A stretch of 64,000 nucleotides of DNA. Source: an uncultured Bryobacteraceae bacterium (GTDB lineage: Bacteria; Acidobacteriota; Terriglobia; Bryobacterales; Bryobacteraceae). The position numbers and the translations under genes are program-made. The notes beneath the pieces were generated by a model. The model did no database searches. It was not told the DNA's origin and worked only from the letters and a program-made list of their open reading frames with translations. This document shows positions 27,967 to 36,372 of the stretch, in pieces. Position 1 is the stretch's first letter, and the number at the start of each line of letters is the position of its first letter. The DNA lies in the NCBI GenBank assembly GCA_938027685.1, contig CALJAM010000008.1, positions 124,001-188,000 on the forward strand. The letters are read 5' to 3'.

Positions 27967-29169
27967 TCAGTACGGGCTCACGGGATGGAGCTCGCGCACG
28001 GCCTCCGGCCCGCACATCCGCGCCACCTCCTTCCGCAGGGGCTCCAGCACGCGCGCGTAAATCATCTTGTAGGCCTCGCAGAAATAATCGAGGTCTTCGA
28101 AGCGCCGGTTCGGTCCGTAGCGCAGCTTGGGACAACCGCCGTGGCAAATGGCGTCGTACTCGCAAACGCGACACTCCGGGCGCGGCAGGGTCTTCTTGGA
28201 GGCGAATTCGAGCCGGCGAAGGCGACGCGCGATCTCCGGCCAGGTGTCCTGCATGATGTTGCCCAGCTTCCAGCCGCGCTCGACGAAGAAGTCGCAGGGG
28301 TAGACGTCGCCGTTGTACTCCACGACGACGTAACTGTCGCAGGTCTGGTGCATGGTGCAGTTGCCCGGCTTCTGGCCGGCGAGCGCTTCGGCGAGGTTGT
28401 CGAAGAGACGGATGCGCACGCGCCGCCGCTCGGGCCACCAAAGCTGGAAGGTCTCGAGCATGAAACGACCGTACTGCGCAGGCGTGATCGTGAAAGGCAG
28501 CGGGTTTCCCTGACCGTCGAACTCGGCTAGGGGTATGTACTGGATGTTGTCCACGCCGATCGAGCGGAAGAAGCGGTACACCTCGCGAGGATGCTCGACG
28601 TTGGCCTGGCTGAGAACGCACAGGACGTTGAACTCCACCTTGTGCTTTTTGAGCACTTCGATGCCGCGCATCACGCGACGCCAGGTGCCTTGCCCGCCGC
28701 GATTGACGCGGTAGCGGTCGTGCATCGGCTCGGGTCCGTCGATCGAGACGCCGACCAGCCAGTTGTATTCGCGCAGCAGCTCGCACCAATTCTCGTCGAT
28801 CAGGATGGCGTTGGTCTGCAGCGCGTTCGAAACGCTCTGGCCGTCGCGCCCGTATTCTTTTTGAAACTCGATCAAACGCCGGTAAAAGTTGAGCCCGGCC
28901 AGCGTGGGCTCGCCGCCCTGAAAGGCGAACACGCTGTTCGGATAGGAATAAAACAGGTAGCCGTCCACCAGGCGCTCGAGCACATCCAACGTCATCGAGC
29001 GTGCCGGCAGATCCTTGTACGGATCGGCCTCGCGGTCCAGGTAAAAGCAGTAGGCGCAATCCAGATTGCAGACCGCAGAGACGGGCTTGATCAGCAGGGA
29101 GTTGATGCGCGGCGTCGTCCCCGGTCCCTCGCCCAGAATCGGAAAAGCGAACCCGCTCCCCATGGCCAC
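27967..29169 (-). CDS. Anaerobic sulfatase-maturating radical SAM enzyme (anSME)
   Basis: The 400-residue enzyme carries the radical SAM motif CNLDCAYC (Cys34, Cys38, Cys41), FQGGEPTL for SAM binding, VSIDGP with the conserved acid, and a SPASM domain. The SPASM cysteines lie in NCTMHQTCDS, GDVYPCDFFVE, CRVCEYDAICHGGCPKLRY and a final FC. Such enzymes convert a Cys or Ser in sulfatases to formylglycine without oxygen. A Cys-type sulfatase with a CAPTR motif is encoded at 60059-61831 in the same window, and is the plausible client. The gene stands alone between two divergent or unrelated genes, with no sulfatase adjacent, so it probably serves sulfatases genome-wide. Confidence 0.92.
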   Translation of the reverse strand: MAMGSGFAFPILGEGPGTTPRINSLLIKPVSAVCNLDCAYCFYLDREADPYKDLPARSMTLDVLERLVDGYLFYSYPNSVFAFQGGEPTLAGLNFYRRLIEFQKEYGRDGQSVSNALQTNAILIDENWCELLREYNWLVGVSIDGPEPMHDRYRVNRGGQGTWRRVMRGIEVLKKHKVEFNVLCVLSQANVEHPREVYRFFRSIGVDNIQYIPLAEFDGQGNPLPFTITPAQYGRFMLETFQLWWPERRRVRIRLFDNLAEALAGQKPGNCTMHQTCDSYVVVEYNGDVYPCDFFVERGWKLGNIMQDTWPEIARRLRRLEFASKKTLPRPECRVCEYDAICHGGCPKLRYGPNRRFEDLDYFCEAYKMIYARVLEPLRKEVARMCGPEAVRELHPVSPY

Positions 29170-29238
29170 TACTGTAACATCGGCGCGCCGGGGGAACCCG
29201 CGATCGGGAGGGCGCAGTCCGCAAACTGCGCCATGCGG

Positions 29239-30159
29239 CTAGCAGCGCTCGGCCAAGCCGCCACCCCGGTGGTTGGGTATGGTGCAGCCTTCGCAAGCCG
29301 CATGCTCGAACTGAATCGTCGTGTGGCAGATCAGAAAGCGCTCGGCCAGCATTTGGTTCAGCCGCCGCAGCAACCCTTCGCTTTCGGAGGGAGGCACGTC
29401 TTCAATGACGACGTGGCAACTCAAGGCGTGGGTGGTCGAGCTGAGGCTCCAGATGTGAACGTCGTGTACGTCGAGCACGCCGGGCACCTCCCGCATGGCT
29501 CGCACGACCGTCTCCAACTGCATGCCGCGCGGCAGGCCCTCCAGCAGGATGTTGAGCGATTCGCGCACGATGTCCCAGGCCGTCCAGACGATCAGCATCC
29601 CGATGAGGGCCGAAAGCGCCGGATCCACGCGCTGCCAGCCCGTCGCGCGGATCAGCAGCGCGCCCACAATGATGCCCACCGATCCGAGCGCATCGCCCAG
29701 CATGTGCGCCCACGCACTACGGATGTTCAGGTCGCAGGACCGCCAGCGATCCAGACCGCGCATGACCACGAGATTCACTGCCAGACCGGCCAGAGCGACG
29801 ACGAGCATCGTGGTTTCATGCACGGGCCGCGGGGAGAGCCAGCGACGGTAGCTTTCGTAAAGGATATACGCAGCCAAGCCCAGCAGCGCCAGCGCATTGG
29901 CGAAAGCGGCCAGCACTCCGGCCCTTTGGTAGCCGTAAGTCTTCACGTCGTCGGCCGGCCGCTCCGCCACACGATTGCCGAACCACGCCAGGGCTAGAGC
30001 GAGCGCGTCGGTGAAGTTGTGAGCGGCGTCGGAAATCAGGGCCAGGCTGTTCGCGTACCATCCGGCTGCCAACTGCACCGCCGCGAAGACGACCGTCAGC
30101 GCCAGCGACCGCCCCAGCGTGCTGCCCTTGCGAGGATCCAACTGCGCCTCGGCTCGCAA
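29239..30159 (-). CDS. Cation diffusion facilitator (CDF) transporter, Zn/Cd/Co type
   Basis: The 306-residue protein has six hydrophobic segments and the two transport-site motifs of CDF exporters: LISDAAHNFTDAL in helix 2 (Asp44, His47, Asp51) and AHMLGDALGS in helix 5. A C-terminal ferredoxin-like domain (VVRAMREVPGVLDVHDVHIWSLS) follows. The HxxxD arrangement favours zinc/cadmium specificity as in CzcD and ZitB. The C-terminus has Cys-rich EHAACEGCTIPNH, a likely metal-sensing site. It is downstream of the sigma-54 activator at 30261 on the same strand (101-base gap), but that activator has no obvious metal-sensing domain. Confidence 0.92.
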   Translation of the reverse strand: MRAEAQLDPRKGSTLGRSLALTVVFAAVQLAAGWYANSLALISDAAHNFTDALALALAWFGNRVAERPADDVKTYGYQRAGVLAAFANALALLGLAAYILYESYRRWLSPRPVHETTMLVVALAGLAVNLVVMRGLDRWRSCDLNIRSAWAHMLGDALGSVGIIVGALLIRATGWQRVDPALSALIGMLIVWTAWDIVRESLNILLEGLPRGMQLETVVRAMREVPGVLDVHDVHIWSLSSTTHALSCHVVIEDVPPSESEGLLRRLNQMLAERFLICHTTIQFEHAACEGCTIPNHRGGGLAERC

Positions 30160-30260
30160 TGCGCGCTCCTTGTTTACAGTCTACGCAACCGAGGCCTTAG
30201 CCGCACCGAACCCGCGTGAGCCGCACAGCCGGCCCGGATGATTTTTGCCCGAGGGTGCGG

Positions 30261-31649
30261 CTACGCATTGGCCGCGGCCTGGAGACTTTTCAGCTTGGCC
30301 GCGAATGTCGTGCGCTTCAGGCGCAGCAGTTCGGCCGCCTGCTTCTTGTTGCCGTTCGAGCGGCGCAACGCCTGTTCCAGCAGGCTGCGCTCGATGCGGG
30401 CGATGGTCCGCTCGAAATCCATGCCTTCGTCCGGCAGCCGGATGAACTCCAGCGTGTTGGCGTTGAGCGCCTTCCATTGCGCCGGCGAAGGCAGCGGAAA
30501 ATCCGAGGGCAGCAGAAGCTCGCGCTCGCCGCTCAGAATGACCGCCATTTCGACGGCGTTCTCCAGTTGCCGTACGTTGCCCGGCCAACTGTAGCCGGTG
30601 AGCCGCTCCATGGCTTCAACCGAGATGCGCTTGGGCGGAATGCCCTCGCGCGAGCAGACCTTCTCGAGAAAGTGGGCGACAAGCGGCGGGATGTCGCTCG
30701 CACGCTCGGCGAGCGGGGGCAGGTGAATGGGAACGACGTTCAGCCGGTAATAGAGGTCCTCGCGGAAGCGTCCCTGCCGGACGCGCTCTTCGAGATCGGC
30801 GTTCGAAGCAGCCAGTACACGCACGTCGACGGAAATGACCTCCGAGCTTCCCAACCGTTGCAGCTCGCGTTCCTGCAACACACGCAGCAGCTTGGCTTGC
30901 AGATCGAGCGGCATATCGCCGATCTCGTCCAGAAACAGCGTGCTGCGGTGCGCCTGCTCGAAGCGGCCGATGCGGTGGTGGATCGCACCGGTGAAGGCGC
31001 CGCGTACGTGACCGAACAGTTCGGCCTCCAGCAAGGTCTCGGGGATGGCGCTGCAATTGACCGCCACCATGGGCAGGTGTCCACGGCCGCTCGCCATGTG
31101 AATCGCACGCGCCACCACCTCTTTGCCCGTCCCCGTATCCCCGGTGATCAGAACCGTACAGCGGCGGCGCGCCACCAGCCGGATGACGTCTACGACCTGT
31201 CGCATGGCCCGGCTTTCGCCGATGAGGAGCCTGCGCCAGGGCTCTGTTCCGGGGTCCCCGCCACCGCGCGCCTGCTCGCAGTGGCGCCGCCAACGGACCG
31301 CCTCTTCCAACAGCGCCCCCAGCCGCCGCGCGTCGGGCGGATCGCCGAGGTAGTGAAAAGCACCGAGCCGTGACAGCCGTACCGCGCGATCGTAGCTCGG
31401 CTCGGCCTCGCGGATCAGCACCGGCATCAGAGGCTGGATGCGCAGCACTTCTTCCAGCCACTCCTCCGGCGCCCAGCCTGGCACGGGAAACTCGGCCAGG
31501 ACGGCGTCGAAGCAAGAGTGGGCGATGGCATCCAACGCTGCCCAGGCCGAGCGAGCCACCTCCACAGTCCAGCCCGAAATCTGCGGCGAGAGAGCTTCCG
31601 GACCGGGCAAGCAAGCAGCCTCGTCGGAGACCAGCCACAAGAGCCTCAT
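30261..31649 (-). CDS. Sigma-54-dependent activator with degenerate receiver domain
   Basis: The start at ATG 31649 is set by AGGAG seven bases upstream and gives 462 residues; a longer in-frame opening at 31850 would add 67 residues without similarity. An N-terminal receiver-like domain (1-120) has lost its chemistry. The phosphoacceptor position reads [12 protein letters not shown], with Glu53 in place of Asp, and the invariant lysine is replaced in FHYLGDP. The AAA+ domain has [14 protein letters not shown] and LFLDEIGDM, and a Fis helix-turn-helix ends the chain ([20 protein letters not shown]). It should activate sigma-54 promoters without classical phosphorylation. The first gene it could control on this strand is the CDF transporter. 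Confidence 0.9.
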   Translation of the reverse strand: MRLLWLVSDEAACLPGPEALSPQISGWTVEVARSAWAALDAIAHSCFDAVLAEFPVPGWAPEEWLEEVLRIQPLMPVLIREAEPSYDRAVRLSRLGAFHYLGDPPDARRLGALLEEAVRWRRHCEQARGGGDPGTEPWRRLLIGESRAMRQVVDVIRLVARRRCTVLITGDTGTGKEVVARAIHMASGRGHLPMVAVNCSAIPETLLEAELFGHVRGAFTGAIHHRIGRFEQAHRSTLFLDEIGDMPLDLQAKLLRVLQERELQRLGSSEVISVDVRVLAASNADLEERVRQGRFREDLYYRLNVVPIHLPPLAERASDIPPLVAHFLEKVCSREGIPPKRISVEAMERLTGYSWPGNVRQLENAVEMAVILSGERELLLPSDFPLPSPAQWKALNANTLEFIRLPDEGMDFERTIARIERSLLEQALRRSNGNKKQAAELLRLKRTTFAAKLKSLQAAANA

Positions 31650-31865
31650 GACAGAGCTCCTGGCAGGACAGGCTTCGTCGAGGTCAGCATCGGACCCACT
31701 ATCGGCGCACGGCGTCGGAACTTGAGACCCGAGGGCCGCCGAGGCGGTGGGGGAAATCTCTCTTAGAACGGAGCCTGCGGAGGTAATGGAGCACCCGCGG
31801 AACGGGGATGAGGCTCCCGGGCGAGGCACTCGCCGTTTCACCGTCGGCATCCTGCCTACTCGGAG

Positions 31866-31892
31866 TTGACCTGAGCGCGTATAAGTGATAAT
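31866..31892 (+). promoter_or_regulatory. Candidate sigma-70 promoter of the carbonic anhydrase gene
   Basis: TTGACC at 31866-31871 is followed by GATAAT at 31887-31892 (15-base spacer) or TAATCT at 31889-31894 (17-base spacer). The surrounding 60 bases are clearly AT-rich compared with the GC-rich genome. A strong ribosome site, AAAGGAG at 31912-31918, precedes ATG 31924. Confidence 0.55.
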
Positions 31893-31923
31893 CTAGATCT
31901 ACAATACCAATAAAGGAGAGGCC

Positions 31924-32514
31924 ATGGAGTTCCAAGCCGACATCATCAATCGCCGTCTGCAAGACTGGGAAAACTGGGTCTTTCGCCGCCACAAGGGAAT
32001 CCCCAACAACAAGCGTCTGTTCGTGCTGGCCTGCATGGACGAGCGGCTCCCCGTGGAACAAGCGCTCGGGCTCGAGCCGGGCGATGCACACATCTTCCGC
32101 AACGCGGGCGGGCTTGTCACCGACGACGTCATTCGCAGCGCCGCCCTCACGGTGGGTCTGTTTGGGACTCGAGAGATCATCATCGTTAACCACACCGAAT
32201 GTGGCATGCTGGGCGCCACGGGCGAGCAGGTCACTCGAAGGCTCGAAGAAAAGTTCGGGCTCGATCTGACGCAGGTGCCGCTAGATCCCGCCCTACCTGA
32301 ACTACGGCTTCCGCGAGAGGCCCTTTACCGTTGGTGGAAGACGCAGACCGACATCGATCGGGCTGCGCTCGAACAGGTGGAGCTGCTGCGCAACCATCCG
32401 CTGATTCCAAAGGACGTTCACATCACGGCTTACGTCTACGAGGTCGAGACGGGCCGCCTGCGCAAGCCGGGCGAGATCTACGCCACGCGCACCAGCCAGG
32501 CGTTTTACAGGTGA
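31924..32514 (+). CDS. Beta-class carbonic anhydrase
   Basis: The 196-residue protein has the beta-carbonic anhydrase zinc site: Cys37 and Asp39-Arg41 (ACMDERL), and His90/Cys93 (VNHTECGM). It converts CO2 and bicarbonate in the cytoplasm. A recognisable RNAGG block follows the first motif. It is short (typical 200-230 residues) and lacks the C-terminal extension of plant-type forms. It has its own promoter and a strong ribosome site, and is divergent from the sigma-54 activator. The class is safe; whether it is type I or type II by the fourth ligand region is not settled here. Confidence 0.92.
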   Translation: MEFQADIINRRLQDWENWVFRRHKGIPNNKRLFVLACMDERLPVEQALGLEPGDAHIFRNAGGLVTDDVIRSAALTVGLFGTREIIIVNHTECGMLGATGEQVTRRLEEKFGLDLTQVPLDPALPELRLPREALYRWWKTQTDIDRAALEQVELLRNHPLIPKDVHITAYVYEVETGRLRKPGEIYATRTSQAFYR

Positions 32515-32815
32515 CGGTGTTCGACACAGCCGCGTGCCGGGCGATGGTGGCCGTCTAGGGGAAAAGCCGCTCGGGGGGCTGCCTCGCGGCCGCGGCCGTC
32601 GCTGTCGGTTGGCCGGCGGCGGCATCCCCCGCGCCGAAACTCACTGCGTCGACGAATCGGTAGGCGCGCAGGAGGGTGTAGAAACGGGCGGAATTTGGCG
32701 GCGCCAGATGCGCCCCGCAGGGATTCCCCGAATTGGGAGCTCGTCTGCAACCGGACTCTTCCGGTCAGGCCCGGTTTCTGGTAGAATTCTTGACGGAAGC
32801 CACTGAGTCCCCGGG
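32515..32815. other. Intergenic stretch with no recognised gene
   Basis: The 301 bases between the carbonic anhydrase stop and the tRNA-Gly gene contain no convincing reading frame. TAGAAT at 32782-32787 is a possible -10 element for the tRNA. A TTGACG at 32790 has no matching -10. No strong hairpin with a T-run is visible after the carbonic anhydrase. Confidence 0.5.
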
Positions 32816-32890
<75 letters not shown>

Positions 32891-33477
32891 CATTCCTCCA
32901 CGTCTCGGTGTGCCGCTGGCGCCCCGAGTAGCCATAGAGCAGGGCCGCTGTCCAAGAGCACAGTTTGCCGCGAGCTGCAGATCGTGCTCGGCCGGGATCC
33001 TCGAGTCGCTGGTGGACGAATGCCCTGGGCCCAAGGGTAGGGACAACTCGGGTCAAGCGTGGAGATTGACCCGCACGCCGCCGTCGTCCCGCGCCGCACA
33101 CGATGCCAAATCCACACACGCTCTGAAGGCGCAGCCTTGAGGGGCGGCACCTCTGGCATTGGCTCCGGGCCGGTTTTTGGCGCGCATTGGGGGCTCCCCG
33201 CCTTAGTCGGTCGGAGCAGACCCGTCAGCTCAAGGCAAGCAGTGGGAATCGTCACAATCCAATTGAGTCTGTTGGGCAAGCGCTCGGAGCTCGGCGGCGG
33301 TATCGGATTTCCCTGGGCGCCACCGGCTCGGAGGCACCCAAGCAGCTGAAGAGCCCGGCCGCCTCTTCCCACCCAGCGAGGCACAGCCCTGCTCCCGCTT
33401 CCGTCCACGCCATGCAATAGCGCACCGCGGAAAAGCAACCCGATTCGCCAAACGGGCGAGAGTGGGGCGAGCCGACT
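32891..33477. other. 587-base gap after tRNA-Gly, no gene recognised
   Basis: No reading frame here has codon structure or similarity I recognise; the open frames are short and overlap on both strands. The sequence is GC-rich with several short inverted segments, for example TCGCC/GGCGA at 33445-33459. A structured RNA cannot be excluded by eye. Confidence 0.4.
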
Positions 33478-33849
33478 CTAGTCCTCGATAGACTCTTTGC
33501 CCTCGTCTTTCGCCGGGCCGGGCTCTTCCTCGCTTTCATCCAGGCCGCCGCGCTCGATCTCCTCGAGGGCCTCCTCGAATTCCTCGCTGTCCTCGCCGAG
33601 CTCCTCTCCCATGCGGCGCATCCAGCGGGCAACGCTCTTGGGATCGTTTTCGTCGATGCCGGCCATCTCGGCTTCATCGGCGAGGCGCTCGAGCCGGTCT
33701 TCCTCGGAACGAGCCAAGGCAAAGCGGGAGTACAGACGGGTGAGTCGGGACGAGCCGCATCTTGGACAGCTCCGGGCTTCCTCCCCCATGCGCATCAGAA
33801 GGCTGAACTTTCTGCCACAGTTTTCGCAGCGGTATTCGTAGATCGGCAT
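33478..33849 (-). CDS. FmdB-family zinc-ribbon protein with acidic tail
   Basis: The 123-residue protein starts with the FmdB zinc ribbon: MPIYEYRCENCGRKF (Cys8, Cys11) and SCPRCGSSRL (Cys28, Cys31). The rest is charged and helical, ending in a long Glu/Asp-rich tail (GEDSEEFEEALEEIERGGL onward). FmdB family proteins are putative regulators or metal-binding accessory factors; none has a clear biochemical activity. The following TPR gene lies 25 bases upstream on the same strand, so the two may share a transcript. The acidic tail is longer than in many homologues. Confidence 0.85.
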   Translation of the reverse strand: MPIYEYRCENCGRKFSLLMRMGEEARSCPRCGSSRLTRLYSRFALARSEEDRLERLADEAEMAGIDENDPKSVARWMRRMGEELGEDSEEFEEALEEIERGGLDESEEEPGPAKDEGKESIED

Positions 33850-33874
33850 GGCGTAGCTCTCCGTCAGGCACCTT

Positions 33875-34822
33875 TCAATCGCGCTGCAGGTATGCAGACA
33901 CTCGTCCGATCAACTCCAGAATTTCCTCACGCACCTCGGGCTCGAGGTTGCCCAGCGTGGCCTGCCCGGCCAACTCCTCGAGCTTCTCCGCCAGCAACGG
34001 GCGAACCTGCGCGCGCTGGCTTTGCGCAAGCGCCTGTAGCGTCTCCCCAACCATCGCTCCCCGCTGCCCGACATCCGCCAGGGCGATTCTGGCCGCGTGC
34101 GCCAGAAGGCGATCCGCCTGGTCGTATCGTCTGAGCACCACGTAGAGTTCGCCCAGGCGCCGGTAGTGGCGGACCAACCCGGGATCGCTGCAGCCAAGCA
34201 AAGCTTCCTTGATCCGGATGACGCTCCAAAGCAGGGGTTCGGCCTCCTCGTATCGTCCTTGCGCCAGATACCACTCGGCGAGACGATCCCGGCAGACGGC
34301 CGCTTCCCAGCTTAGCGGGCCCGCCTCCTGCTCGTGGAGCCGAAGAGCCTCCCGCAAGGCGATCAAGGCCGAGTTTCGGCGGCCCTCAGCCAGCTCGATA
34401 TCCGCCAATTCCTGCAGAATGAAAGCCAGACTGTCATCGCCGGCGGCAGAAGCCTGCCGAGCCAGGACCGCTGCTAACTCGTACTGTCGAGCGGCTTCGT
34501 CCGCCCGACCACGAGCCTCCAGCACGGCGGCCAGGTTAAAGCGCGCCACGGCAAGTCTGGCCGGCGAAGCGTGCGGATCAGAGGCCAGGATCTCGACTGC
34601 CTGCGTGAAGCAGCGCTGGGCCTGAGCAAGGCGGCCGGCGTGTGCATGCAACACGCCCATGCAGACCAGCGTTTCCGCCAGTCTCCTGTTAGGCGGCGGC
34701 AAGTGCGCCACGGCCCCGGCAGCCCTTTCCAGGATGCCGAGGGCCTCTTCGGGGTTGCCTGCGTAAAAAGCGGCGCCGGCCAGGTCCATGTAACAGTGCC
34801 ATGTCAAATCCGCCAGCTGCAC
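33875..34822 (-). CDS. TPR-repeat protein of unknown function
   Basis: The 315-residue protein is built of about six tetratricopeptide repeats with clear WLGA/YxxALxxx periodicity (GNPEEALGILERAAG, GRLAQAQRCFTQAVEIL, GRADEAARQYELAAVL, GRYEEAEPLLWSVIRI, RRYDQADRLLAHAARIA). No signal peptide or catalytic motif is visible. TPR arrays of this type scaffold protein complexes. It lies 25 bases before the FmdB-like gene on the minus strand. I cannot assign a partner. Confidence 0.75.
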   Translation of the reverse strand: MQLADLTWHCYMDLAGAAFYAGNPEEALGILERAAGAVAHLPPPNRRLAETLVCMGVLHAHAGRLAQAQRCFTQAVEILASDPHASPARLAVARFNLAAVLEARGRADEAARQYELAAVLARQASAAGDDSLAFILQELADIELAEGRRNSALIALREALRLHEQEAGPLSWEAAVCRDRLAEWYLAQGRYEEAEPLLWSVIRIKEALLGCSDPGLVRHYRRLGELYVVLRRYDQADRLLAHAARIALADVGQRGAMVGETLQALAQSQRAQVRPLLAEKLEELAGQATLGNLEPEVREEILELIGRVSAYLQRD

Positions 34823-34878
34823 CGCGCCACCCCGTTCGCGTGCTCCACAGACATGTTACCGGTGTCAGGCCAGGACGC

Positions 34879-35613
34879 TCAATCGGTTTGCAGAGTCCGC
34901 AGCCAAGCCTGCATCCGCCGGTAGTGCGAACCCTGCCAATAGTGTCGGCCGCACCCCGGACAGCGCCAGAACTCCGTGTAGCGCTCACGCACGCCCGCGG
35001 GAACGCAAGCGGGAGGGTCCCCTTCGAGCCGCTCGAGGACCTGATTGCAACGCAGGCAACGCGTGAACGGCCGCATATGTCTTTCCAACTGAAACCGACG
35101 GACGACCTCTGCAACCTGGCGGCGAGGCTCCGTCTCACGGATGAAGTAGCCGTGAGTAACCGATCCATGCTTGAGCAATCCCGCATCCCGTGTCAGCAGG
35201 ATGCGGCCTTCGCCGGCCAGGCGCGCCAGCTCGTGGTCGCCGGCGTCATTGCGGTAGAGCGTATCGAAACCCAACAGGCGCAGGTAAGCAGCCAGCCTGC
35301 CCAGATGGGTGTCGAGCACGAAGCGGGTCTCGCGGAGGGGCGCCGGGCGAACCTTCACCAGCGGGCTGACGTCGAAAGACTCGAAGACCGGGTACACGCT
35401 GATGCGGTCCCCGTCGCGGACAAGGTAGTCGAAGCCGACGCTTCGACCGTTGGCGAGAATCAGCTCGACCTCCGGGTGCGGCACGCCAAAGCCTTCGATC
35501 ATGTCTTTGACCGGCGCGCTCAGATCGAACTGATGCGAGAAGGACCTCTGCCGACGGGCAGGGGGAAGGAAATCGTTCAACTCGCCGTAGAAGCGGAACC
35601 AGGCCTGCGCCAC
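34879..35613 (-). CDS. Mut7-C RNase-domain protein with N-terminal ubiquitin-like fold
   Basis: The 244-residue protein has a ubiquitin-like/MoaD-like N-terminal region (1-90: WFRFYGELNDFLPPARR, VELILANGRSVGFDYLVRDGDRISVYP) and a Mut7-C domain. The latter shows FVLDTHLGRLAAYLRLLGFDTLY with the PIN-like acid residues, LLTRDAGLL, and a zinc ribbon CLRCNQV/CPGCGRHYWQGSHYRRM. The combination is a known bacterial family of presumed RNases. Its substrate is not known. It is 56 bases from the TPR gene on the same strand. Confidence 0.88.
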   Translation of the reverse strand: MAQAWFRFYGELNDFLPPARRQRSFSHQFDLSAPVKDMIEGFGVPHPEVELILANGRSVGFDYLVRDGDRISVYPVFESFDVSPLVKVRPAPLRETRFVLDTHLGRLAAYLRLLGFDTLYRNDAGDHELARLAGEGRILLTRDAGLLKHGSVTHGYFIRETEPRRQVAEVVRRFQLERHMRPFTRCLRCNQVLERLEGDPPACVPAGVRERYTEFWRCPGCGRHYWQGSHYRRMQAWLRTLQTD

Positions 35614-35728
35614 GACTCCTGGGCTCCCCGCCTCCAGCGCTGCTCACGCGGCGGTGCGCCGCGGACGGTGAAAAACTGCGGTTAAGCTCCGGATTCGGCG
35701 AGGACTGCCTCCGGGTCTCCCCCTGAAG

Positions 35729-36163
35729 TTAGCGGCGCGCAACCAGTTCCCGTTCCACCCGGCGGGTCGCACGTTCGCTGATCAGGTCCGCTACGCGGCT
35801 CAACAACCCGGGCAAATCCTCGGGCTTGATGAGAACCGTACCATCAGGGCGCTTGGACCGGGCCCGGGCGTCCTGGTAGGTGGTTACCAGCGCAGTCGCG
35901 GGCTTGTATTCCATCAGGCGGGCATAGGCCAGCACCTTTAAGCCGGCCTCCGGTGACTCCATCCGCAGGTCCGTGAGTACCAGTTCGTACTCATGCTTTT
36001 CGAGCTTCTCGATAGCCTCGGCTGCCGAGGCAGCCGCGTCCACGTGGTAGCCGCCCGCCTCCAACACCGTCTGGAGGGTCAGCCTGGAGGTCAGGTTGTC
36101 ATCCACCAGCAGGACGCGTGCCAAATCCAAGTGCCGGTGTGGGCTTTTCTGGGCCTTGTTCAT
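35729..36163 (-). CDS. Single-domain response regulator
   Basis: The 144-residue protein is a stand-alone receiver: acidic pocket VLLVDDN (Asp21, Asp22), phosphoacceptor in YELVLTDLRME, TTYQD near the switch residue, and KPEDL for the invariant lysine. The C-terminal helix ends in a basic tail. Unlike the receiver proteins at 13190 and 30261, it keeps the phosphorylatable Asp. No output domain or adjacent kinase is seen. Its upstream region (36164-36372) is unusually AT-rich, with a TTAAC/GTTAA palindrome at 36251-36264. Confidence 0.85.
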   Translation of the reverse strand: MNKAQKSPHRHLDLARVLLVDDNLTSRLTLQTVLEAGGYHVDAAASAAEAIEKLEKHEYELVLTDLRMESPEAGLKVLAYARLMEYKPATALVTTYQDARARSKRPDGTVLIKPEDLPGLLSRVADLISERATRRVERELVARR

Positions 36164-36250
36164 CCTTCAGCCCATCCTTGTAGGTGTTGTAGTTCTAAAT
36201 CTCAGTGTAACCGAAAGGCGGGCGAAAAGCACGAACTAAAGTTGTATTCC

Positions 36251-36264
36251 TTAACGATGGTTAA
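36251..36264. promoter_or_regulatory. Perfect TTAAC/GTTAA inverted repeat upstream of the response regulator
   Basis: TTAAC at 36251-36255 and GTTAA at 36260-36264 are separated by GATG. They lie about 90 bases upstream of the response-regulator start in the only AT-rich patch of this area. The site could be an operator or part of the promoter region; TACACT on the minus strand near 36215 is a possible -10. No protein can be named. Confidence 0.3.
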
Positions 36265-36372
36265 TCTTTAGGGGCTTTAAGGTGGCCATCAACGGCGACC
36301 CGACGCGGGTGCTCCGGACGCCTGTGCGGGCCTAATGCTACCCCCAAAAGTGGGGCCAGCGTGGCGGAAGTT

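Noticed and set aside
36340-36356. CCCCCA/TGGGG hairpin as terminator of purB
   Set aside because: It lies beyond the purB stop on the minus strand, but the stem is short and there is no following T-run.
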